Origin: JAPOUP01 sp965199865
Lineage (GTDB): Bacteria > Pseudomonadota > Alphaproteobacteria > Rhodobacterales > Rhodobacteraceae
Length of the DNA stretch: 64,000 bases
Assembly: GCA_965199865.1 (NCBI GenBank)
Contig: CBDATU010000002.1
Span: forward strand, 124,001-188,000
Reading direction: 5' to 3'
Part shown: positions 8,976 through 18,254 of the stretch, piece by piece
Layout of the letters: the number at the start of each line of letters is the position of its first letter
How positions within the stretch are numbered: the stretch's first letter is position 1
The notes under the pieces: generated by a model
What the model saw: the letters and a program-made list of their open reading frames with translations, nothing else
The model's database searches: none
What the model was told of the DNA's origin: nothing
Made by a program: the position numbers and the translations under genes

Positions 8976-10979
8976 ATGACTGAACAGCCGTGGAGAACGA
9001 CGCCGGGTGGCCGGACTGTCACAGAGATCGAACATCAGGAAATTCCGATGCCGGATGGCACATGTCTGGCGGCGCGACTCTGGGTGCCGCAGGGCGAGCC
9101 CTGCCCGGCGATCCTGGAGTTCATTCCCTATCGCAGGCGCGACATGGTGCGCCCGCGCGATGAGCGCAACCATCCCTATTTCGCCAGCCATGGCTATGCC
9201 TGCCTTCGCGTCGACATGCGCGGTTCCGGTGACAGCGAAGGGGTCATGACGGATATGTATGAGCAGAGCGAGCTTGATGATGCCCGTCATGTGATCAGCT
9301 GGATCGCGGCCCAGCCGTGGTCGAGCGGGCGCGTGGGCATGTTTGGCACCTCCTGGGGTGGCACCGCCAGCCTGCAGGCGGCGGTTGACGCACCCGATCC
9401 CCTCAAGGCCGTGATTGCGAACTGCGCCACCATTGACCGGTTTGAGGATGACATTCACTGGATGGGAGGATGCCTGCTGACCGACAGCATTGAATGGGGC
9501 GCGACCCTGCCTGCCATTCTGGCCGCGCCGCCTGACAGCGCCACGGTCGGTGCCGGATGGATGGAGATGTGGAGATCCCGTCTCGAGCACATCTCCTTCC
9601 CGTTCGAAAACTGGGCCAGACACACGCGCCGTGGCCGGTATTGGCGTCACGGTTCCGTCCGGTTTGATGCCGACCGTCTGTCCTGTCCGATCCTGGCGAT
9701 AGGCGGCTGGTCCGACCGTTATTCCAACTCGGTCATGCGCCTCGTGCGGACCCGCCCCGACCTCTGCTGGGGCATCGTCGGGCCGTGGGGACATCATTAT
9801 CCGGATCACGGCGAACCTGGACCTGCGGTCAGTTTTCAGGACATCGCACTGGAATGGTGGGATCACTGGCTCAGACCTGAAGTCCCGGCCCCGCCTGAAT
9901 GGCCGGACCTGCGCCTTTGGAATAGAGATTTCGACCCGCCTCAGGACCGTCTGCCACGACGCAATGGAAGCTGGGTCGCAGTAGACGAGCCGTCCGAGGC
10001 GGTGGCTGATATGTTTGTTCTCGGTGCCGGAACCCTGTCCATGAGCGGGGCGCGGGAGTCCGCCATTCTGGAAGTTCCCTTTGACACCAGGCATGGGGAA
10101 TGTGCAGGTGACACCGGCTATTTCGGGCGCGTTGGTGGCCTGCCGCTGGACCAGTCACCCGATGATGCCCGCGCCCTGTGCTTTGACAGCGGACCGCTTG
10201 CGGAGGACGTGTCGTTACTGGGTCATGCCGTCCTGTCGCTCGAAGTTGAGACCGACAGACTTCCCTCACAGATCGTCTGCCGCATCTGCGACGTCGCTCC
10301 GGACGGAAGGTCGACTCTCGTTACCAGAACGGTGCGGGCCCTGGAACTTGATGACATGCTGGACGGCATTGGTTCCGTTCTCCCCGGCCAACCAGGCGAC
10401 TGTCGCATCACCTTTCCTGCCATGGCGTACAGGTTTCGGGCCGGACACCGGATCAGGCTGGCCATCGGAACATCATACTGGCCTCTGGTCTGGCCCACGG
10501 GCCAGCGGGCAAACCTGACCGTTCATACCGCCGCAGCGACACTGGCCCTGCCACGACTACCGGACGGTGCGAGTGTCCAGGCCGCTCCTTTCCCGCAGCC
10601 GACGGATCTTCCTCAAACGAAACCGTGGAAAGTCCGATCCGATGGCAAACTGCAGCGAATGCAGGCAACGCAGAAGGAAGGGAGCATCTGTTCCGGTTGG
10701 CACCAGCCACTGACAACGGTGCGGTTTGAGAAGATGGATCTCGACTTTTCCTGGGAAACGGAGGCCCGCCATTGCCTGCCGCACAACGATCCCGCCGGCG
10801 CTCACTGCATGGTCCGCCACCGGATTGGCGTTCGACGTCACGATGGCGAAGCGACGATCGTGAGTCGACTTCATGTCAGAGCCGAAGGTGATGGATATGT
10901 CGCTACTTCGGAACTGACAACGTATTGGAACGGTGAGGAAATTCACAAAATCGTCTTTACGACTGGAAGTTCGGGCTGA
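8976..10979 (+). CDS. CocE/NonD family alpha/beta hydrolase
   Basis: A 667-residue hydrolase of the same family as the two on the minus strand. Visible blocks are IPMPDGTCLAARLWVP, RGSGDSEG, nucleophile elbow GTSWGGT, acid region GGWSDRY, His region GPWGHHYPDHGEPGP and a C-terminal beta-sandwich. No signal peptide is seen. It is transcribed away from the importer, with no close partner downstream. The ATG at 8976 lacks a good ribosome binding site, but the reading matches the family start, since its paralogue also begins MTE a short distance before the IPMPDG block. Function beyond ester or amide hydrolysis is not known. Confidence 0.88.
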   Translation: MTEQPWRTTPGGRTVTEIEHQEIPMPDGTCLAARLWVPQGEPCPAILEFIPYRRRDMVRPRDERNHPYFASHGYACLRVDMRGSGDSEGVMTDMYEQSELDDARHVISWIAAQPWSSGRVGMFGTSWGGTASLQAAVDAPDPLKAVIANCATIDRFEDDIHWMGGCLLTDSIEWGATLPAILAAPPDSATVGAGWMEMWRSRLEHISFPFENWARHTRRGRYWRHGSVRFDADRLSCPILAIGGWSDRYSNSVMRLVRTRPDLCWGIVGPWGHHYPDHGEPGPAVSFQDIALEWWDHWLRPEVPAPPEWPDLRLWNRDFDPPQDRLPRRNGSWVAVDEPSEAVADMFVLGAGTLSMSGARESAILEVPFDTRHGECAGDTGYFGRVGGLPLDQSPDDARALCFDSGPLAEDVSLLGHAVLSLEVETDRLPSQIVCRICDVAPDGRSTLVTRTVRALELDDMLDGIGSVLPGQPGDCRITFPAMAYRFRAGHRIRLAIGTSYWPLVWPTGQRANLTVHTAAATLALPRLPDGASVQAAPFPQPTDLPQTKPWKVRSDGKLQRMQATQKEGSICSGWHQPLTTVRFEKMDLDFSWETEARHCLPHNDPAGAHCMVRHRIGVRRHDGEATIVSRLHVRAEGDGYVATSELTTYWNGEEIHKIVFTTGSSG

Positions 10980-11471
10980 GCCCGCAAGCGGTATTGATCC
11001 ATGCGAAAGCATCGGTGGTACCGACCATATGCCGATCGAGAATCAACGACCTCGAGCTCCATGCCTTCGGGATCGAGATAACTGACACCGGCGGAGGCGT
11101 TGCGGCAGGTTCGGCTTCCCTGAATCGGCTGGGCCTGTCCGCAGCGAGGTCGAAGGAGCGGGATTTCGCTGGACCGTCTCCGTCCGGGACTCAAAATCCC
11201 TGCGGCACAGGGAGCAGTGCCCACCGGGCCGCACTCGTCCTGCGCACGCATTACGAGGATCCCTGCGCTGTCTGGACAGCCACTCCGGTCCCAAAGGACT
11301 GTCGCCGTTTGCGGGATGGAACCGCAGGGCCGGGGGTGACGGTCTCCACTACACCCGCTCCGGAAAGGGCAGGGTGCTGCACTTCGGAGCGGACATGACA
11401 GTGCAGTATCCAGAATGGGCTGGATGTGCCCCAATGACATGCCCAGGGCCTGGGAAACCAGCGCCTACGGT
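10980..11471. other. Gene-free spacer, possible remnant of a VOC-type gene
   Basis: About 490 bases without an intact gene. On the minus strand one frame has SYLDPEGMELEVVDSR near 11040-11090, resembling the C-terminal strand of vicinal-oxygen-chelate proteins (DP-G--LEL). The rest of a domain cannot be followed in one frame, so this may be a decayed gene or chance. Confidence 0.25.
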
Positions 11472-12416
11472 TCAGTCGCGCTCTCTGCCAGCCTTTGCGC
11501 CGGTCTGGACAAGAATATTTTCGAGTTCCTGCTGCCATCCCGCCATGACCTGTGAGGCAAGCCGTGACATTGGCCGAATTGCCGGCACGTAGGTCGCATA
11601 GTCATACAGCATCGGCGGTGAAATCTTCCTGAATTCAACCCGTCCCCGCATGCTCCTGGTTGTGTGTTCGGTCGCGACGCTCAAAGGGTCAAGGACGACC
11701 AGGCACTGGTCGTTCGCCACGAACTGCAACAGGGGAAGGAAGATCTGGCTGTGTATGCCAACATTCAGCTTCGCCCCAGCGCTGTCAAACGCCTCCCTTA
11801 AGCGTTTGAAGAACTGGTGGTTCGGCTGCAATGTTCCTAGGCGGGCTCCATCAAGATCTTTCGGCGTGATCAACTTTTTCCTGGCAAGCGGGTGGCAAGC
11901 CGGAAGTGCGCAGAAGCAGCGGCCTGATACCACGGAAACGGAATAGCGTGGCGAATCCACGCCCGGGGGCGGAGCATCGGCGAAGCCGAAATCAATGCTC
12001 TGCGTGGCGACAAGCTCCCTGATCTGTTCGGTGCTCCGGGACGAAATCGAGATCCGGACCCGCCGACGGCCATGCATGGCGGAGCTCACGTATCGGGGAA
12101 ATAGGGTCGATGAAGGTCCGGGCATCGCCGCGAGAACCAGCGACCCCTGCCGGGTATCCTTCAGGCTGTCCGCCGTTCTGGACATCGATGCAACCCGGTC
12201 CAGTATTTCCTCCGCTTCCGCAAGCAGATGACGGGCTTCCGGGACAGGCACGAGGGATTTTCCGCGCCGTTCGAAGAGACTGAAGCCGATCTGGTCTTCG
12301 AGCGCCTTCAGCGACAGGCTGACAGCTGGTTGCGTACGGCCAAGATTCCGGGCCGCCTGTGACAGTGAACCGGTCTGCATCACCTCCCGGAACACACTAA
12401 GACGAATGAAATTCAT
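11472..12416 (-). CDS. LysR family transcriptional regulator
   Basis: 314 residues. The winged helix-turn-helix is at residues 1-60 (MNFIRLSVFREVMQTGSLSQ, then NLGRTQPAVSLSLKALEDQIG and LFERRGK), followed by a two-lobed LysR effector domain to about residue 300. The frame is open upstream to 12644, but the ATG at 12416 is chosen because LysR proteins start just before this helix. It is divergent from the TAXI-TRAP genes across a 136-base AT-rich gap, the classical arrangement of a LysR protein with its target. It probably senses the TRAP substrate or a derivative. Confidence 0.9.
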   Translation of the reverse strand: MNFIRLSVFREVMQTGSLSQAARNLGRTQPAVSLSLKALEDQIGFSLFERRGKSLVPVPEARHLLAEAEEILDRVASMSRTADSLKDTRQGSLVLAAMPGPSSTLFPRYVSSAMHGRRRVRISISSRSTEQIRELVATQSIDFGFADAPPPGVDSPRYSVSVVSGRCFCALPACHPLARKKLITPKDLDGARLGTLQPNHQFFKRLREAFDSAGAKLNVGIHSQIFLPLLQFVANDQCLVVLDPLSVATEHTTRSMRGRVEFRKISPPMLYDYATYVPAIRPMSRLASQVMAGWQQELENILVQTGAKAGRERD

Positions 12417-12549
12417 ATCGGGATCATAAATAATTCTTTCGAAATGTAAACAAATTGAAACTTGCCTATATGAATAATTCGCATAATCTCCCACTGCGAC
12501 CACAATCGGAGCCTGCACTGGTGTGTCGGCCTCCACAGCAAGGGAGTGA
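12417..12549. promoter_or_regulatory. Divergent LysR/TRAP intergenic control region
   Basis: A notably AT-rich gap in a GC-rich window. It contains short dyads such as TTTCGAAA and the near-palindrome around ATGAATAATTCGCAT, of the kind LysR proteins bind (T-N11-A type). I could not fix a confident -35/-10 pair for either gene. Operator function is inferred from the divergent layout. Confidence 0.4.
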
Positions 12550-12552
12550 ATG

Positions 12553-13563
12553 ATGAAATTCTTGAAACTGCTCACAGGCGCAGCGGCCGCCATGGCGTTC
12601 GCGGCCAGTTCCGTTCCCGCCCAGGACATCAAGTTCTTCCGCATCGGGACCGGAGGTGCCGGAGGAACCTACTTTCCTCTCGGCGGAACCATTGCCAACG
12701 GAATTTCCGCGCCCCCGGGATCCAGGCCCTGTGACGAGGGCGGTCAGTGCGGCGTGCCGGGACTGATCGCGATCGCGCAGTCCACAAATGCCTCGGTCCA
12801 GAACAACACGGCCGTCCAGGCCGGCGAGCTGGAAGCCGGCATGACAGCCGCCGATGCATTGCGCGACATGTATCTGGGCGTCGGAAAATATGAAGGCAAA
12901 CCCCATGAAAAGCTGAGAATCATCGCCAACCTCTTTCCCGAAGACCTCCATCTCGTAATTCCGAAGGATGCGTCACTCGACGGACTCGGTGATCTGGCTG
13001 GCAGAAGAGTCGGGATCGCCCAGGCGGGCTCGGGCACTCAGGTTGCGGTGCTGCAGATCCTTGAGAAATTCGGAGTTACACGTGACAACATGGATGAAGC
13101 CGAACTGAACAACAGCCAGAGCGCCGAACGGCTCGCCGACGGTCAGCTTGATGCCTATTTCTATGCCGCTGGATGGCCGGTTGCCGCCATGGTCCAGCTG
13201 GCAGCGACGAAGGGAATGAATCTGTATTCCTTGACGGAAGACGAGGTCGCCACTGCGAATTCGGCAGTTCCAGCCTATATCAGGTCGGTCATTCCCGGTG
13301 GCGTGTACGAAGGAGTCGACAGCGACACACTCACTGTCGCGGTAAGCGCAATGCTTGTGGTGTCGAGCGACCAGCCCGAAGAGCTGATCTATGAGATCAC
13401 CAAGGCATTGTGGAACAAGAACACCCGCAAGCTACTCGACAATGGTCATCCCAAAGGAAGGCTCATCACGCTTGAGACGGCACTGGCGGGTGTTGAGGCG
13501 CTGGAAGTGCCCCTGCATCCTGGTGCGGAAAGGTTCTATAAGGAAGCGGGTGCCCTGCAGTAG
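12553..13563 (+). CDS. TAXI family TRAP transporter solute-binding protein
   Basis: A 336-residue periplasmic receptor. A Sec signal peptide ends near residue 23 (FAASSVPAQD). The TAXI hallmark IGTGGAGGTYFPLGGTIANG follows, then the CDEGGQCGVPGLIAI region and the two-domain receptor fold. Two ATGs are adjacent (12550 and 12553); the second has better spacing from AGGGAG. It feeds the fused TRAP permease 90 bases downstream. TAXI systems carry dicarboxylates, glutamate and other organic acids in known cases; the ligand here is unknown. Confidence 0.93.
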   Translation: MKFLKLLTGAAAAMAFAASSVPAQDIKFFRIGTGGAGGTYFPLGGTIANGISAPPGSRPCDEGGQCGVPGLIAIAQSTNASVQNNTAVQAGELEAGMTAADALRDMYLGVGKYEGKPHEKLRIIANLFPEDLHLVIPKDASLDGLGDLAGRRVGIAQAGSGTQVAVLQILEKFGVTRDNMDEAELNNSQSAERLADGQLDAYFYAAGWPVAAMVQLAATKGMNLYSLTEDEVATANSAVPAYIRSVIPGGVYEGVDSDTLTVAVSAMLVVSSDQPEELIYEITKALWNKNTRKLLDNGHPKGRLITLETALAGVEALEVPLHPGAERFYKEAGALQ

Positions 13564-13571
13564 TGGCCGCC

Positions 13572-13606
13572 GGCCCGCGCTTCGGTCCCGGGCCCGAGCG
13601 CGGGCC
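13572..13606 (+). terminator. Strong intercistronic hairpin between TRAP receptor and permease
   Basis: A 9-base perfect GC stem plus four further pairs after a single bulged T, with an eight-base loop, lies 9 bases after the receptor stop and before the permease. There is no T-tract. It fits an RNA-stabilising or attenuating hairpin that keeps receptor levels above permease levels, as in other binding-protein-first operons. Confidence 0.55.
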
Positions 13607-13653
13607 ACCCATCGACCCGAAACCGAACACGAGTAGCGGAAAGGTGTCCTTCC

Positions 13654-15876
13654 ATGCCAGCTGATCGGAAACCGGCGAAAGAGCAAAGGGACCTGACAGC
13701 CGAGGAACTCGCCGCCATAGAAGAGAAATATGACGAGGTTTCCGCAGCGCGACCGCTGACACCCGCCGCCGGGCATTTCGTTAAGACTGTCGCACTCGTT
13801 TTCGCCATCTACCATTTTCTGACAGCTGGCTTTGGCCTGCCCACCGACTACTGGCATATGGGGTGGCATCTCAGCGGTCTGTTCATCCTGGTCTACGCTT
13901 TCTTCCCGGTGATTCGGACAGAGTCCTTCCTCAGGATGAAACCGGGACTCCTGAGACCGGGAAACATTCCGCTGGCCGACATCGTGCTCATGGTCCTGGG
14001 CATCATGTCGGCACTTTACCTTGGCATCGCCTGGCGTGGAATCGAGCTGCTCGGGATTGAGGAGCAGGCGCTTCGGCAGGGCAATCCAAACGGTTACGAC
14101 ATCTTTTTCGGCGCGATCATGATCCTGCTGGTGCTGGATATAGCGCGCCGGACGCTTGGAATCGTCTTGCCCATCATCATAGGCGTGTTCATGGCCTATG
14201 CCCTGTTCGGTCCCTACATTCCGGTCGGCATCCTGAAACACCCCGGAGTGAACTGGCGGCAGTTCATCAACAACATGTACTTCCCGGCTGAAGGCATCTT
14301 CGGGGTTACCCTATGGGTGGTTTCGACCATAGTCTTCCACTTCGTCCTATTCGGGGTCATCGTGCAACGGGTGGGACTGGGGAAGCTGTTCATCGACAAT
14401 GCGATGATCGTCGCCGGTCGCTACACGGGTGGGCCGGCGAAGGTGTCCGTGGTCTCATCGGCGTTTTTCGGAACGATCTCGGGTTCGTCCGTTGCAAACA
14501 CTGTCTCGACAGGCGCACTGACGATCCCGAACATGAAGCGCCTCGGTTATCCGGGACATTTCGCGGGCGGCGTCGAGGCGGCATCATCGGCTGGCGGGCA
14601 GATAACGCCACCCATCATGGGTGCCGCCGCATTCATCATGGCGGAATTCCTTGAGGTCCCATACACAACCATTGTCATCTCGGCGATCATTCCGGCGCTG
14701 CTGCACTATGTCGGCGTCTTCTGTGTCGTTCATTTCACCGGCAAAAAACTCGGCCTGACCGGTGTCGCCCGCGAAATGCTTCCGAAGTTCCGGGAGGTCT
14801 GGAGAGAGGGATGGGCGAACATCCTTCCCCTGATTGCCCTGCTCTACGTGCTGTTCTCCGGATACACCCCTTACATGTCGGCGTTCTGCGGAATCTCGCT
14901 TTGCCTGTGCACGGGTTGGTCAAGGTGGAGGGAACCGGTAACCCTTGTCCTGCCGGGAGCCTTCATCGCCTTCGTGGTCTGGAAACTCTCAAACGGTTCG
15001 TTCGATCCATTCATGACCGGACTGCTCATCGTCTGCGCCATGCTGACCACACTCAGTCCACAGCCTCGTGGTTCGTTGGCGGACATGATGGACTGCGTCT
15101 CAACGGGTGCCAAATATGCCCTTGCGGTCGGTGCCGCCGCCGCAGCGGTCGGCATTGTCGTCGGCGTCATCAATACGACCGGTATCGGCTTCAGGATCGG
15201 TTTCATGGTCACCAACGGTGCGCAGTCGATCGCGGAGAGCCTGCTGTGGATCGTCGGAATGGGGCCTCTCGAACTGGTCAGCCTCGAGCAACTGCAGCTG
15301 TTCGTGTCCCTTGTCCTGGTGGCGCTCTGCTGCATACTCATGGGGGCGGGAATCCCGACGACCGCACTCTACATCATGCTTGTCTCCGTCGCGCAGCCGG
15401 CGCTTGCGCAGCTGGGTGTTCCGCCAATCGCCGCACATATGTTCGTTCTGTACTATGGGGTGGTCTCTGAGATCACGCCTCCCGTCTGCACGTCGGCCTA
15501 CGCCGCGGCGGCGATCGCGAACTCGAATCCGTTCCGCACCGGCATCTCCGCGTTCAGTCTGGGACTTGGCAAGGTTGTGGCGCCAATGGCGTTCGTGTTC
15601 TCGCCGATACTGGTCTTTGCGCCCGAAGTCGGCTTCGATATCCTGATCTTCATCCAGGCTGCGGGAACCTCGATTCTGGGCGTCGCCGCACTGTCGGCGG
15701 CGGTATCAGGATATATCGTCGCGCCGATGGGCACGCTGGCACGGATACTGATGGCGGTTTCCGGCGTGGTGTTCATCGCACCCGGTCTGGGAGGTGACAT
15801 CGCAGCCGTCATCATCGCCCTTCCCGCTCTCGTCGGCCAGTTCCTGGGCAGGAAGGGCGACGGATCGACGGCATAG
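13654..15876 (+). CDS. TRAP transporter fused permease (4TM + 12TM)
   Basis: A 740-residue inner-membrane protein in which the small DctQ-like and large DctM-like subunits are one chain, the form normally paired with TAXI receptors. After about 45 cytoplasmic residues come many hydrophobic helices. The conserved stretch FFGTISGSSVANTVSTGALT, then AGGQITPPIMGAAAFIMAE and later GAGIPTTALYIM and SEITPPVCTSAYAAA, are DctM signatures. It drives ion-coupled uptake of the substrate delivered by the upstream receptor. It is full length, with an ATG start 90 bases after the receptor. Confidence 0.94.
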   Translation: MPADRKPAKEQRDLTAEELAAIEEKYDEVSAARPLTPAAGHFVKTVALVFAIYHFLTAGFGLPTDYWHMGWHLSGLFILVYAFFPVIRTESFLRMKPGLLRPGNIPLADIVLMVLGIMSALYLGIAWRGIELLGIEEQALRQGNPNGYDIFFGAIMILLVLDIARRTLGIVLPIIIGVFMAYALFGPYIPVGILKHPGVNWRQFINNMYFPAEGIFGVTLWVVSTIVFHFVLFGVIVQRVGLGKLFIDNAMIVAGRYTGGPAKVSVVSSAFFGTISGSSVANTVSTGALTIPNMKRLGYPGHFAGGVEAASSAGGQITPPIMGAAAFIMAEFLEVPYTTIVISAIIPALLHYVGVFCVVHFTGKKLGLTGVAREMLPKFREVWREGWANILPLIALLYVLFSGYTPYMSAFCGISLCLCTGWSRWREPVTLVLPGAFIAFVVWKLSNGSFDPFMTGLLIVCAMLTTLSPQPRGSLADMMDCVSTGAKYALAVGAAAAAVGIVVGVINTTGIGFRIGFMVTNGAQSIAESLLWIVGMGPLELVSLEQLQLFVSLVLVALCCILMGAGIPTTALYIMLVSVAQPALAQLGVPPIAAHMFVLYYGVVSEITPPVCTSAYAAAAIANSNPFRTGISAFSLGLGKVVAPMAFVFSPILVFAPEVGFDILIFIQAAGTSILGVAALSAAVSGYIVAPMGTLARILMAVSGVVFIAPGLGGDIAAVIIALPALVGQFLGRKGDGSTA

Positions 15877-16199
15877 GCATGGTCAGTACCGTCCGTGTCC
15901 CGGGAATATCAGCGTTTCGCTGGCGATCATGGGCAGGCTGGTCGAGGTCGAACGGTTGGACATCGCCGAAGCTGTCCCGCCTGCGGAAAGCGGTCCGGAT
16001 GTGAGCGACCTGGATGCACCGTTCGGAGCCGAGGCTGTCGCCAGCGGTTCGCGGCTGCATGTGGATGATGAGACCGTCGAAAGGCAGTATGCGTATGTTG
16101 CAGGGCGACTGTTCCATGGGTTGAGTGCCCCGGAAAACGTGACCGGTCAGATCGAATCCAGCCCTGATCCGCAGAAATCCATGCCCTGGAACGAGACTA
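15877..16199. other. Spacer between TRAP permease and IS remnant
   Basis: About 320 bases in which I see no gene. Open frames exist on both strands but show no recognisable domain and no ribosome binding site. It may include the missing 5' part of the IS fragment. Confidence 0.4.
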
Positions 16200-16622
16200 C
16201 CCAAAATTTGTACAATCGACGGGGTCCAGCGCATCCTGTCCACCGGTTGCCAGTGGTGGGAGCCTAACTCCGGACGTCCACCGTTCCACATGGTCCGGGA
16301 CCGCAGCTACGTGTTGCGGGGCGAAGGGCTCCTGGAACGTGTCATGAAAGGCCTTGGAAATCCTGCGCGGCGGAGTGTGAGGCGGCCTCCGGAGTCGGTT
16401 ATCGCCGCGTCCGGTCAACAGTTGGTGCAGGTCGCCGAAAGCGGTACCGAGGTCATTGGGCGGGCAGGGAGGTCAAATGACCGCAGGCGGCGCATGGCCG
16501 TACATGCGGACGGCACGCCGATCATCATGATGGTGCACCCGGCCAACGTCCCGCAGGGATGCGAACGTTTCCGAAACCGCACCCGGCATTCATGCGATAC
16601 CCCTGTTTCACTCCGCTGTTGA
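16200..16622 (+). pseudogene. IS5-family (DUF4096-type) transposase remnant
   Basis: One open frame without a start codon reads RILSTGCQWWEPNSGRPPF, close to the family block (L-TGCQWR-LP-DFPP). About 80 residues later comes AASGQQLVQVAESG and then GRSNDRRRRMAVHADGTPI and IMMVHPANVPQG, corresponding to the family's DSQSVKTTEKGG, GKKVKGRKRH-LVDT-G and VVVHAADVQD blocks. The first catalytic Asp has been lost (IAAS instead of IIDS), the middle part is short and the C-terminal third is missing. It is a dead insertion-sequence fragment just upstream of the pyrimidine operon promoter. No terminal inverted repeats were found. Confidence 0.6.
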
Positions 16623-16683
16623 TGTCCATGATCCTTCAGTTATGGAACAGGATAGGAACATTTTAGGTGGCCTCACCACTAGA

Positions 16684-16707
16684 AAATTTTACCAATTGAT
16701 AAAATTT
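16684..16707 (+). promoter_or_regulatory. 24-bp palindrome, RutR-like operator before preT
   Basis: An almost perfect palindrome (22 of 24 positions) centred at 16695/16696. Its core at 16688-16703, TTTACCAATTGATAAA, matches the E. coli RutR consensus TTGACCANNTGGTCAA at 11 of 14 defined bases. A plausible promoter overlaps it: -35 TTGATA at 16696-16701 and CACAAT at 16718-16723. Repression by the RutR protein encoded in the same cluster, relieved by uracil or thymine, is the natural reading. Another AT-rich operator type is possible. Confidence 0.5.
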
Positions 16708-16754
16708 CAGAATATGGCACAATGGGGCGAATCACGCCAATGTCGGAGTGCATA

Positions 16755-18086
16755 ATGACGAATTCGCCCCTCACTCCCGGTGTCGTTGCTGGCAGGCTGG
16801 TACGCGAGCGGATCACCGCCAATTTCACCGACCTGCATCCGCCACTCGATTCCCACGAGGCTGCGGTGGCCGCCGACCGCTGCTATTTCTGCTTTGATGC
16901 GCCCTGCGTTACCGCCTGTCCGACCAGCATCGATATTCCCCTGTTCATTCGCCAGATCGCAACAGGAACTCCGGAAGCGGCGGCGAGGACCATCTTCGAC
17001 CAGAACATCCTCGGCGGCATGTGCGCCCGGGTCTGTCCCACGGAAACCCTCTGCGAAGAGGCATGTGTACGGGAGGCGGCGGAAGGAAAGCCCGTCGAGA
17101 TAGGGCGGCTTCAGCGATTCGCCACCGACATTGCGATGAACCGGGATGGACATCCATATGTTCGCGCCGCTGCCACCGGACGACGGATCGCGGTGGTCGG
17201 AGCGGGACCGGCCGGACTCGCCTGTGCCCACCGGTTGGCGATGCATGGCCACGACGTGGTGATATACGACGCCCGGGAAAAGCCCGGAGGCCTGAACGAA
17301 TTCGGCATTGCCAGTTACAAGACCGTGGACGACTTCGCCCAGGCCGAGATCGCCTGGCTCCTGGGCATCGGAGGAATTGAGCTTCGCCAGGGCCAGGCCC
17401 TGGGGCGTGACCTGGGACTGGAGGAACTGCTGGCGGCCCATGACGCGGTATTCCTCGGAATCGGCCTTGCAGGTGTCAATTCGCTCGGGATGCATGGATC
17501 GGACACGGAAAATGTCATCAATGCGGTCGAGTTCATTTCCGACCTGCGCCAGACGGCGGATCTGGCGACCCTGGCGGTCGGCCGCAACATTGTCGTGATC
17601 GGTGGCGGTATGACCGCCATTGATGCCGCGGTCCAGTCGAAACTGCTTGGTGCCGAGAATGTCACCATCGTCTACCGCCGCGGTCGGGAGCGGATGACGG
17701 CGAGCGGGTTCGAGCAGGATCTGGCCACCTCCAGGGGCGTCCGAATCGTGACGAATGCCCGGCCCAGGGCCGTGATCGGAGACGGATCCGTAAGGGAAAT
17801 CGAATTCGAATATACCCGTGACGGTGGCGACGGGATAGAAGGGACCGGTGAAAGCTTCCGGCTGATGGCCGATCAGGTGTTCAGGGCCATCGGCCAGCGG
17901 CTCGCGGGCGGACCGGATGCGCTGGAGCTTGAAGGCGGCAGGATCAGGGTCAGCGCGGACGGGGCAGCGTCAGTTCCTGGCGTATGGGCCGGAGGTGATT
18001 GCGCCACTGGTGGTGATGACCTTACGGTAACGGCGGTAGCGCAGGGGCGCGACGCTGCCGAAGCCATCCACAGGGCCCTGACATGA
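16755..18086 (+). CDS. preT: NAD-dependent dihydropyrimidine dehydrogenase, PreT subunit
   Basis: 443 residues. With PreA it reduces uracil and thymine to the 5,6-dihydro forms using NADH, the first step of reductive pyrimidine breakdown in the cytoplasm. Seen: N-terminal Fe-S region (CYFCFDAPCVTACPTSIDIP and CARVCPTETLCEEACVR), FAD site VVGAGPAGLACAHRL near residue 146, NAD site VVIGGGMTAIDAA, and the glutamate-synthase small-subunit fold. The ATG at 16755 is chosen for the CGGAG six bases before it; the frame opens earlier at 16722. It begins the plus-strand pyrimidine cluster, 168 bases before preA. Confidence 0.93.
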   Translation: MTNSPLTPGVVAGRLVRERITANFTDLHPPLDSHEAAVAADRCYFCFDAPCVTACPTSIDIPLFIRQIATGTPEAAARTIFDQNILGGMCARVCPTETLCEEACVREAAEGKPVEIGRLQRFATDIAMNRDGHPYVRAAATGRRIAVVGAGPAGLACAHRLAMHGHDVVIYDAREKPGGLNEFGIASYKTVDDFAQAEIAWLLGIGGIELRQGQALGRDLGLEELLAAHDAVFLGIGLAGVNSLGMHGSDTENVINAVEFISDLRQTADLATLAVGRNIVVIGGGMTAIDAAVQSKLLGAENVTIVYRRGRERMTASGFEQDLATSRGVRIVTNARPRAVIGDGSVREIEFEYTRDGGDGIEGTGESFRLMADQVFRAIGQRLAGGPDALELEGGRIRVSADGAASVPGVWAGGDCATGGDDLTVTAVAQGRDAAEAIHRALT

Positions 18087-18254
18087 GACCCGGTGCCAAA
18101 TCAGTCACCTGCCCGAACTCGGTGCTTCAGCCACGGAGGTTCGGACATATGCCGCTCACCGTGGCGGCAACTTTGCATGGTGGTTCCGACGAACGGCCTG
18201 GACAGATGCGTTGGACGGGGAGCCTGTCCCATATCGAAAGAAGGAGGCGCAGCA

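Noticed and set aside
10943..11440. Intact VOC protein on the minus strand
   Set aside because: Only the SYLDPEGMELEVVD stretch resembles the family. The rest of the frame is arginine- and proline-rich non-coding-like sequence, so at most a remnant.
15812..16291. 159-codon minus-strand frame after the TRAP permease
   Set aside because: It overlaps the permease 3' end and the IS remnant antisense, and has no domain or ribosome site.
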